Assembly (NCBI GenBank): GCA_964564415.1
Contig: CAZMAV010000005.1
Span: 124,001 to 188,000 of the forward strand
Length of the DNA stretch: 64,000 bases
Direction of reading: 5' to 3'
DNA from: JALEFZ01 sp964564415
GTDB taxonomy: Bacteria; Bacteroidota; Bacteroidia; J057
Under the pieces are notes generated by a model that ran no database searches, was not told the origin of the DNA, and saw only the letters and a list, made by a program, of their open reading frames with translations. This document shows positions 33,199 to 40,432 of this stretch, piece by piece; positions within the stretch are counted from its first letter, which is position 1, and the number at the start of each line of letters is the position of its first letter. The translations under genes were made by a program, and so were the position numbers.

Positions 33199-34815
33199 CT
33201 AGCGGTTGTTAGGCTTCCTCATTTTCATCGAACCTGCCTTGGGTCTCCGGGCAGGAGTAACCTGGGTCTTGGTGCTCTGGCTCTTGGCCTTATGCCTTGG
33301 CCTGGGTGCAGCTTTTGGCTGTGTCGTAGTTTTGCTACTCCTGCTTGTTACAGATGTTGGCCTGGGAGTAGGTGTAGGCTTTGGGTAAGACCTTGTTTGG
33401 GTTCGAGAACTTGGATAAGTTCTGGTCTGCTTAGGTTTAGCTTGACCTTGCTGACGACTTTCTACCTGTGGCCGGGGCTTATAGGTAGGGTCAAAGTTTC
33501 TGGTTGAGTTAGGCCTTGGTGAAGGGCTCAGTTCGGGCCTCTTATTAGGGCTAACCTTGTTGTCCATCTGTCTGCTTTGTTGAGGCCTGGCCTTTCCAGC
33601 CTTGATCGCTTGTTGGTGCTTGGTCGACTGGATGATAGCTTGGTCGAGGCTTTGTTGCTGGGCCTGACCTGCCTTCTGGGGGCCATTGCCAAAACTGTGG
33701 ACCGGCTGTTCTGCCTTTGCCTGGCTTTGGATGATTTTTCTTTTTCCTACCTGGCGCATTTCCCGCTGTACTTCCTGACGCTTTCTCAGTTTGCTTTGTA
33801 GGTGTCTGCGGCGCTGCTGAATGCTCATGCTTTGCATTTCACGGGGAAGGTCTCTGCTTGGGATGTCCTCGAGCTTTACCCTACCTGTGAGGACAGCATC
33901 TACTAGGTCCCACTCGGGATTGAGGTAGGCACCGGTAGACTTGGTGATATATCGCTGGCTGGCATAGCCCCTGCCATAACTACCGGCCCTTCGGTCCAGG
34001 TCTCGCTGGCGATTGTAGCAGTAGCTGCCCCGATTTCCATAGGGAATGTAGGTCTGGTTGAGCTGCACATTAAGCTTGTACAATTGATCACCATAGCGAT
34101 TGTCGTAATAATGGGGGCGGTAGTTTTGCTCTATATTAAGGTAATCCCCACCGGTAAGGTGGGCCGCATCTTCCCAACCCTTTCTCACACCTATATAATA
34201 GTCTCCACAAAAGATGGTGTTGACGGCGATATCTTTTCTCCTGGCCTCGCGGGCCACCTCTCTGTAATTGGTATAGCCCTGATGGAAGTCTTCATTGCCA
34301 GCTATATATAAAAGGCGAAGGTCCTGGCGATTATAGCTCCAGTTGAGCTGACGGACGCTTTTTTCTACGGCCATAGGGCCATACTCCCGGTTGCCACCGG
34401 TACGAAGGGAAAATAGTTCTTCGGCCACCCAATCTAAATCTGAGGTGAAGGGAAGCAGGATTCTCATGTAGCCCCTGCTGCGTCCCAGGCGGCTATTCCC
34501 GTATTCCATGACAGCAATCTCGATTTGGGGATAGCCTTGGGAGGACTCATCAAACATTATGGCATTGACGACATTCCAAAGTTGAGACTTAGCCTGCTCG
34601 ATAAGGCCGTCCATCGACCCACTTACATCCAGGACCAGAGCGATTTGAATCTTGTGGGAGTATTCATGAATATAATCGTCGTGATAGGGATCATCATGAT
34701 AGGGGCCATCCCTATAATCGCCCCCCTCTTCCCACCTCTCAGAGCTGGTATATATCTGCCCGAAGGTGGAAAAAATCAGAGAGCAGAAAAGGGTAAAGAG
34801 TAAAAGATTTTTCAT
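33199..34815 (-). CDS. Secreted VWA-domain protein with a long basic Pro/Gln/Arg-rich tail
   Basis: 538 residues. Signal peptide KNLLLFTLFCSLIFSTFG, then an acidic His/Tyr/Asp-rich stretch (DYRDGPYHDDPYHDD), then a von Willebrand A domain from about 55 with MIDAS motif LVLDVSGSMD and MEYGNSRLG. From about residue 340 to the end the sequence is low complexity: Gln-, Arg-, Lys-, Pro- and Ser/Thr-rich, very basic (ending KAGSMKMRKPNNR), probably disordered and able to bind polyanions. Function unknown; VWA domains bind ligands through a metal ion. It is followed by a terminator and has a 500-bp gene-free region upstream. Confidence 0.8.
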   Translation of the reverse strand: MKNLLLFTLFCSLIFSTFGQIYTSSERWEEGGDYRDGPYHDDPYHDDYIHEYSHKIQIALVLDVSGSMDGLIEQAKSQLWNVVNAIMFDESSQGYPQIEIAVMEYGNSRLGRSRGYMRILLPFTSDLDWVAEELFSLRTGGNREYGPMAVEKSVRQLNWSYNRQDLRLLYIAGNEDFHQGYTNYREVAREARRKDIAVNTIFCGDYYIGVRKGWEDAAHLTGGDYLNIEQNYRPHYYDNRYGDQLYKLNVQLNQTYIPYGNRGSYCYNRQRDLDRRAGSYGRGYASQRYITKSTGAYLNPEWDLVDAVLTGRVKLEDIPSRDLPREMQSMSIQQRRRHLQSKLRKRQEVQREMRQVGKRKIIQSQAKAEQPVHSFGNGPQKAGQAQQQSLDQAIIQSTKHQQAIKAGKARPQQSRQMDNKVSPNKRPELSPSPRPNSTRNFDPTYKPRPQVESRQQGQAKPKQTRTYPSSRTQTRSYPKPTPTPRPTSVTSRSSKTTTQPKAAPRPRHKAKSQSTKTQVTPARRPKAGSMKMRKPNNR

Positions 34816-35011
34816 AACTGTCGCTTTGTTTGTGAAAGAGAAGTAGGTCGGTCTTCATGAGACTTACGCTCAATTATACCCACTATAATGGCCCTCCGTT
34901 TGTTAAATAGCCTTTGGGATGATCATACCTGTAGGTATTTTTAGGGAAGGTGTTGAATCAGGGTAAAAGCGTGGGGAGGCTAATATTGTAGGTATAAGTG
35001 TAAGAATTTAG

Positions 35012-35042
35012 GCTAATTGTTTGGGTGGGATTAGCTTTTTTT
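35012..35042 (+). terminator. Possible terminator, orphan
   Basis: GCTAAT (35012-35017) and ATTAGC (35030-35035), 12-nt loop, then seven T residues to 35042. No gene or clear promoter precedes it on the plus strand. Confidence 0.35.
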
Positions 35043-35109
35043 GCTTCAAAAGCCGTATTTGTAGAAAATTGAATAAAAATAGGGTGTTAAAAAAGCTGAT
35101 AACTAGTCC

Positions 35110-35139
35110 TTGTCAAGCTGACTCGACTTTCTACCTTTG
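35110..35139 (+). promoter_or_regulatory. Promoter of the putative small RNA
   Basis: TTG at 35110-35112, 19 nt, then a perfect TAnnTTTG (TACCTTTG, 35132-35139). Expected start about 35144. Confidence 0.7.
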
Positions 35140-35144
35140 AAATA

Positions 35145-35227
35145 GCAGGACGGTAATCCTGGAATTACAAGAGCAAGGGCTAGGGTTGATTCTCCCGTAT
35201 AGGGATTGAATCCCCTAGTTTTTTTTT
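35145..35227 (+). ncRNA. Putative small structured RNA, about 83 nt
   Basis: A transcript bounded by a good promoter and a strong intrinsic terminator, without any start codon inside. A first hairpin CAGGA/TCCTG lies at 35146-35150 and 35157-35161. The terminator is an extended hairpin: CTAGGG (35180-35185) with CCCTAG (35213-35218), GATTC (35188-35192) with GAATC (35208-35212), tip stem TCCC/GGGA (35193-35196, 35202-35205), then nine T residues. The downstream dehydrogenase gene has its own promoter, so the RNA appears independent. Its 3' half is homologous to the 56-bp repeats at 31.1-31.4 kb, including compensatory changes. I recognise no known RNA family. Confidence 0.6.
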
Positions 35228-35249
35228 GAACCATCCCAGTCCCTGCGGG

Positions 35250-35278
35250 TTGTTTACACATATGTAATTATACATTTG
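35250..35278 (+). promoter_or_regulatory. Promoter of the E1 dehydrogenase gene
   Basis: TTG at 35250-35252, 18 nt, then TACATTTG at 35271-35278, a perfect TAnnTTTG. This leaves a leader of about 40 nt before the ATG at 35323. Confidence 0.65.
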
Positions 35279-35322
35279 AAGCACCTCGAAAAAATCCGTA
35301 TTTTTCGGGCTAAATCTATGCT

Positions 35323-37719
35323 ATGACTGTTAAAACTCAAGAATTAAAAAATACTACTAACTACAAAAAAATCGCCCTGGAAGACTATCGTCTTGCCTAT
35401 AAAAGCCGCGAGGCGAGCTTGGTCGGGCGAAGGGAGGTTCTGACAGGGAAAGCCAAGTTCGGAATCTTCGGAGACGGCAAAGAATTGCCGCAAATTGCCA
35501 TGTCTAGGGTATTTCGTAAAGGTGATATACGCTCGGGCTATTATCGGGATCAGACCTTTGCCTTTGCCAGAGAGATCCAGGACATCAAGTCCTTTTTTGC
35601 TCAATTGTATGCCGATCCTAATCTCGAAGCTGATCCTAACTCAGGGGGTAGACAAATGAATGCCCACTTCGCTTCGAGAAATCTCGATGAATCCGGCAAC
35701 TGGAAAGACCTAACCCAGAGTTATAACTCCTACGCTGATGGTTCGCCCACCGCTTCACAAATGCCCAGGATAGCAGGACTGGTTCAGGCCTCCAAGCTTT
35801 ATCGCATCCTTCCCGAACTTGCAGATATGACGGGTTTCTCTAATAATGGGGAAGAGGTTGTATTTGGGACTATCGGCAATGCCAGCTGTGCAGAGGGGCA
35901 TTTTTGGGAGGCCATTAATGCAGTTGGTGTCCTTCAGGGCCCTCTGGTCATGTCCATCTGGGATGACGATTATGGAATTTCCGTACCCAATGAGTACCAG
36001 ATTACAAAGTCCTCTCTTTCAGACATGCTTTCTGGATTCCAACGAAGCGAAGAGGAAAGAGGCTTTGAAATCATGACCGTCAAAGCCTGGGATTACGAAG
36101 CCTTGATCAATACGTACGAAAAAGCAGCTCATCTCGCCAGGGCCTTCCACATCCCCAGTATCATTCATGTTACAGAAGTGACCCAGCCTCAAGGTCATTC
36201 TACTTCAGGAAGTCATGAGCGCTACAAAAACAAGGCGCGCCTAAAATGGGAAGTGGAGCATGATTGCCTCCTCAAGATGAGAAATTACCTGATTCAACAT
36301 AAAATTGTCTCCGAAAAAGAGCTAAAAGAGATTGAAGATCAGGATAAAAAAGAGGTCAGAAAGCTCAAAAAGGAAGCCTGGGAAGAATTTCTTGCTCCCA
36401 TCAAGCGGATGCGCAGCGAAATGATTGATCTGTTGGGAAATTTGACTCAGACAAAGGAAGTAGAGGAAATTATCAAGAGCTTGAAAAAAGAGGAGGCTCC
36501 TAAACGCAGGGATGTTCTTTCAGCTACCCATAAGATATTGCTAGAAACCAGAACCGACCCAAGCAAGGGCAGGGAAGAATTGGTGCGCTGGTACAACAAC
36601 CAGCAGGAAAGCGGAGACCTGATCTATTCTTCTTATCTCTACAGCCAATCCTCTCAGTCTCCCCTAAACGTCCAGGCGGTTTATCCTGAATATGAAGAAG
36701 GAGGGAAAAAGCTCAGCGGATTCGAAGTCCTCAATAAGGCTTTTGACCATATGTTTGAGAATGATCCCCGCTTGTTGGCTTTTGGAGAAGACGTAGGTCA
36801 ATTGGGCGATGTAAATCAGGGTTTTGCTGGGCTACAAAAAAAATATGGCAAGCACCGCATCATGGACACCGGTATTAGAGAGGCTACCATTGTAGGTCAG
36901 GCTATTGGGCTGGCCTATCGTGGGCTGAGGCCAATCGCTGAGATTCAGTACCTTGACTACTTCATCTATGGCCTTCAGACCCTATCTGATGACCTGGCCA
37001 CCCTTCATTACAGAACTAAGGGAGGGCAAAAGGCACCTGCCATCATACGGACCCGGGGTCATAGACTGGAAGGCATCTGGCATGCCGGTTCTCCTCTTGG
37101 AATGATCGTTCACGCGCTGAGAGGGATGCATGTATGTGTGCCCAGAGACATGACAAGGGCAGTAGGCTTCTACCATACTTTGTTGGAGGGGGATGATCCT
37201 GGTGTGATCATAGAGGTACTCAATGCATATCGCCTCAAAGAAGACCTCCCTTCCAATCTTTTTGACATAAAACTGCCCCTGGGTGTACCGGAAATTCTAA
37301 GATCAGGAGAGCATATAACCCTGGTGACTTATGGAGCCTGTGTCAGAATTGCCCTGGAAGCTGCCCAACAGTTGGACGAATTGGGAATCTCTGTGGAAGT
37401 CATAGATGTGCAGACGCTATTGCCCTTTGATCTCCAAGGTGTAATTGGTCAGTCTCTGTCCAAGACCAATCGCCTGATTCTTTTTGACGAGGACGTACCC
37501 GGAGCTGCCACTGCTTACATGCTTCAGGAAATTTTGGAAAAACAGGGAGGCTATTTTCAATTGGATAGTCAGCCTAGGACGGTAACATCTAAGGCTCACC
37601 GACCCGCATTTGGCGATGATGGTGATTATTGGTCCAAGCCCCAGGTAGAGCATGTCTTTAAGGCGGCTTATGATATCATGAATGAATTCGATCCCCAAGC
37701 CTTTTCGGCTTTTTATTAA
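35323..37719 (+). CDS. 2-oxoacid dehydrogenase E1, fused alpha and beta subunits
   Basis: 798 residues containing both halves of a thiamine-diphosphate 2-oxoacid dehydrogenase (branched-chain 2-oxoisovalerate or pyruvate type). Alpha part, about 1-400: GDIRSGYYRDQTFAFA, and the cofactor region GNASCAEGHFWEAINAVGV with SIWDDDYGIS where most E1 alpha chains have GDG...NN. Beta part, about 455-798: FEVLNKAFDHMFENDPRLLAFGEDV, IREATIVGQAIGLA, and the terminal YDIMNEFDP. Such fusions are normal in Bacteroidota. The product feeds a lipoyl E2 not in this window. It has its own promoter and terminator and is monocistronic. Confidence 0.9.
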   Translation: MTVKTQELKNTTNYKKIALEDYRLAYKSREASLVGRREVLTGKAKFGIFGDGKELPQIAMSRVFRKGDIRSGYYRDQTFAFAREIQDIKSFFAQLYADPNLEADPNSGGRQMNAHFASRNLDESGNWKDLTQSYNSYADGSPTASQMPRIAGLVQASKLYRILPELADMTGFSNNGEEVVFGTIGNASCAEGHFWEAINAVGVLQGPLVMSIWDDDYGISVPNEYQITKSSLSDMLSGFQRSEEERGFEIMTVKAWDYEALINTYEKAAHLARAFHIPSIIHVTEVTQPQGHSTSGSHERYKNKARLKWEVEHDCLLKMRNYLIQHKIVSEKELKEIEDQDKKEVRKLKKEAWEEFLAPIKRMRSEMIDLLGNLTQTKEVEEIIKSLKKEEAPKRRDVLSATHKILLETRTDPSKGREELVRWYNNQQESGDLIYSSYLYSQSSQSPLNVQAVYPEYEEGGKKLSGFEVLNKAFDHMFENDPRLLAFGEDVGQLGDVNQGFAGLQKKYGKHRIMDTGIREATIVGQAIGLAYRGLRPIAEIQYLDYFIYGLQTLSDDLATLHYRTKGGQKAPAIIRTRGHRLEGIWHAGSPLGMIVHALRGMHVCVPRDMTRAVGFYHTLLEGDDPGVIIEVLNAYRLKEDLPSNLFDIKLPLGVPEILRSGEHITLVTYGACVRIALEAAQQLDELGISVEVIDVQTLLPFDLQGVIGQSLSKTNRLILFDEDVPGAATAYMLQEILEKQGGYFQLDSQPRTVTSKAHRPAFGDDGDYWSKPQVEHVFKAAYDIMNEFDPQAFSAFY

Positions 37720-37739
37720 AAAATAACTCATTCAGGTAA

Positions 37740-37770
37740 AAAGGCTTTCTTTCGGAAGGCCTTTTTTTTT
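37740..37770 (+). terminator. Intrinsic terminator of the E1 gene
   Basis: Ten-bp stem (37740-37749 with 37755-37764, one G-T pair), 5-nt loop, nine T residues to 37770; it starts 20 nt past the stop codon. Confidence 0.9.
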
Positions 37771-37934
37771 GAGTTAGCTAAAAATCCTGCTTTCCTGTAA
37801 TTTTTCTTTGTAAAGCAAATTGTAAATCAGCAAAACTGGCTTTAATTTAATTTTGGGGACATTGAATAGGTTTAGTATGTCTCTTTCCTCATCGGAATTG
37901 AAGAGGTACAAGGGTATTCGAATTAGGTTAATTT

Positions 37935-40322
37935 ATGGAAATCAGCAGAAGAAACCTTCAAAAAGGGAAGGGGGCTCCTCAGCTTGTCGAGCGATGGGAG
38001 CAAAAACAACATCAATTCTTTTTTTATTGTGAGGCCTTGATTTTGGAAGTAAGTATTTACGCTCCTAACATCTTGCGTTTTCGCTTTGCCCCCGAGGGGC
38101 GTTTTGAGGACGATTTTTCCTATGCCATTGCTCATGATGGTCCCTTTCCCCCTCCCGAAATACCATTTTCTTGCAGAGAAATAGGAGATGAATTTGAGAT
38201 CAATACTCCCGAGCTCCGGGTGATCATCAACAGAACCCTGCATATCAGCATGTTTGACAGCGAAGGAAGCCTGATCAATGAGGATGAGCGGGGATTTCAC
38301 TGGGAGCCCTCTCAGGAGTTTGGGGGAAACAAAGTTTATTGCAGCAAACGGATACAACCCGAGGAAAACTTTTATGGGCTTGGGGATAAGTCCAATCGCC
38401 TCAATATGAAGGGCCTGCGGTTTGAAAATTGGGGTAGTGATACCTATGGCTTTGAAAAAAACTCCGATCCCCTGTACAAAAATATTCCTTTTTACCTGGG
38501 AATGGCTCAGGAGAAGGGCTATGGGATTTTTTTTGACAACAGCTTTTGCACCATCTTTGACTTTGGTTTTGAGCGCCGGGATGTGTGTAGCTTTTGGGCA
38601 CCTGGGGGAGAGATGAATTATTATTTTATCTATGGTCCTTCCATGCTGAGGGTGGTGGAGGGCTATGCCATGCTTACCGGCAAGCCCGAGATGCCTCCTC
38701 TGTGGGCACTGGGTTATCACCAGTCCAAATGGAGCTACGCTTCGGAGCAAAAGGTTCAAGACCTGGCCCGACAAATGCGGGAACATGCCATGCCCTGCGA
38801 TGCCATTCACTTGGATATCGAATACATGGATGGATTTCGGATTTTTACCTGGGACCGGGAGAAATTTCCCCATCCCCGAAAAATGACCGCTAAACTGGAA
38901 GCTGATGGATTCAGAACCGTCCTCATCATAGATCCAGGCGTCAAGATAGATTCAGGATACGAAGTTTACGAGAGTGGCCTGAAAGAAAATGTATTCTGCC
39001 GTCGTGGCGATGGACCCCTCATGAAAGGAGAGGTATGGCCAGGAGACTGCCATTTTCCTGACTTTACACGGCCCAGGGTACGAAAATGGTGGGAAAATCT
39101 CTTTGAACCCCTGATTAGGAGTTCGGGAGTAAGAGGTATATGGAACGACATGAATGAGCCTGCTATCTTGGAGGTGGGAACCTTTCCGATTGATACCCGC
39201 CATGATTACGATGGGCATCCCTGTAGCCACAGAAAAGCTCACAATGTCTACGGAATGCAGATGAGCCGGGCTTCCTTTCACGGCACCAAAGCAGCACTCT
39301 ATCCCTTGAGGCCCTTTATGATGACCCGTTCGGGATATGCGGGTATACAGCGCTATGCCGCCACTTGGACGGGAGACAATCTTTCGACTTGGGAACACCT
39401 ATGGATGGCCAATATCCAGTGCCAGCGCCTGAGTATTTCTGGGGTTTCTTTTTGTGGTTCTGACATAGGGGGATTTATTGGTAAATGCAGTGGCGAACTC
39501 CTTACTCGGTGGACCCAACTGGGGGCCTTTCATCCCCTTTTCCGGAACCATTCTTCGGGGGATCATGGCGAACAAGAGCCCTGGGTATTTGGTGAGCCTT
39601 ATACTTCTGCGATCAGAAAGGCCATTGAATTGAGATACCGCCTGTTGCCTTATCTTTATACGCTGTTTTGGAAAAATCATTCTCAAGGAACTCCTATCCT
39701 CATTCCTCTTAGCTTTATGGCCCAAGAAGATCCGGAGACCTATTTCAGAATGGAAGAGTTTGGTTTTGGCTGGGATGTGTTGGTTTGCCCGATATCAAGT
39801 CCTGGAGTGGAAGGCCGTAGTATGTACCTTCCGGAGGGGTATTGGTACAATTACTGGACTGATGAACGCATGGAGGGAAGAAAGGAACTCTGGGTGGATG
39901 CCTCCCTGGACCAATTTCCCCTTTTTGTCCACGCTGGCACCATTCTCCCCCACAGACCTCTGATGAACTATATTGGAGAACAAGAAGTGGAATACCTGGA
40001 GTTGCACCTCTATGTATCCGATGAAGCATACACGTCACAGCTCTACGAAGACGCCGGAGATTATGATGACCACAGACAGGGCAATTATATGCTTCGCAGC
40101 TTTACCCAAAGCCGTAATGAAGAAGGAATTCGGATAAGGCAGTACATGAAAGGGCGCTACTACGACGCCTATAAGAATTTTCACCTTTACGTCCACGGCC
40201 TGGGTGAATTCCCGAAGCAAGTGAGGGTAGATGGAGAACTGCTGGGCAATCCTCTGGAAGAGGTCGAAGGCTGCTTCTTTATGGAAGTCGACAAAAATTT
40301 CGAGGTGATCGTCATATCCTAA
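37935..40322 (+). CDS. Glycoside hydrolase family 31 (alpha-glucosidase)
   Basis: 795 residues, no signal peptide, so probably cytoplasmic. The nucleophile Asp lies in GIWNDMNEPAIL and the acid/base Asp in TWTGDNLSTWEHL, both GH31 signatures; GSDIGGFIGKCSGEL follows as in alpha-glucosidases. The N-terminal beta-sandwich (YGLGDKSNRLNMKG) and C-terminal sandwich (LYEDAGDYDDHRQGNYMLR) complete the usual architecture. It releases glucose from non-reducing ends of alpha-glucosides. The gene lies 110 nt before a secreted GH13 amylase on the same strand, which suggests a two-step alpha-glucan route: external cleavage by the amylase, internal hydrolysis here. Confidence 0.93.
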   Translation: MEISRRNLQKGKGAPQLVERWEQKQHQFFFYCEALILEVSIYAPNILRFRFAPEGRFEDDFSYAIAHDGPFPPPEIPFSCREIGDEFEINTPELRVIINRTLHISMFDSEGSLINEDERGFHWEPSQEFGGNKVYCSKRIQPEENFYGLGDKSNRLNMKGLRFENWGSDTYGFEKNSDPLYKNIPFYLGMAQEKGYGIFFDNSFCTIFDFGFERRDVCSFWAPGGEMNYYFIYGPSMLRVVEGYAMLTGKPEMPPLWALGYHQSKWSYASEQKVQDLARQMREHAMPCDAIHLDIEYMDGFRIFTWDREKFPHPRKMTAKLEADGFRTVLIIDPGVKIDSGYEVYESGLKENVFCRRGDGPLMKGEVWPGDCHFPDFTRPRVRKWWENLFEPLIRSSGVRGIWNDMNEPAILEVGTFPIDTRHDYDGHPCSHRKAHNVYGMQMSRASFHGTKAALYPLRPFMMTRSGYAGIQRYAATWTGDNLSTWEHLWMANIQCQRLSISGVSFCGSDIGGFIGKCSGELLTRWTQLGAFHPLFRNHSSGDHGEQEPWVFGEPYTSAIRKAIELRYRLLPYLYTLFWKNHSQGTPILIPLSFMAQEDPETYFRMEEFGFGWDVLVCPISSPGVEGRSMYLPEGYWYNYWTDERMEGRKELWVDASLDQFPLFVHAGTILPHRPLMNYIGEQEVEYLELHLYVSDEAYTSQLYEDAGDYDDHRQGNYMLRSFTQSRNEEGIRIRQYMKGRYYDAYKNFHLYVHGLGEFPKQVRVDGELLGNPLEEVEGCFFMEVDKNFEVIVIS

Positions 40323-40392
40323 TCCCTTATTTTTTGCACCATGATGAGCCAAGGTGTCTGTCAACAGATAGGCAAAAGGACATATGTTTTTG

Positions 40393-40400
40393 TATATTTG
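40393..40400 (+). promoter_or_regulatory. Possible -7 element of the amylase gene
   Basis: TATATTTG at 40393-40400, a perfect TAnnTTTG, 32 nt before the ATG at 40433. No convincing TTG lies 19-21 nt upstream, so only half the promoter is supported. Confidence 0.4.
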
Positions 40401-40432
40401 TGTCTGTGTCAAACAAATCTGAAAAGACCACT

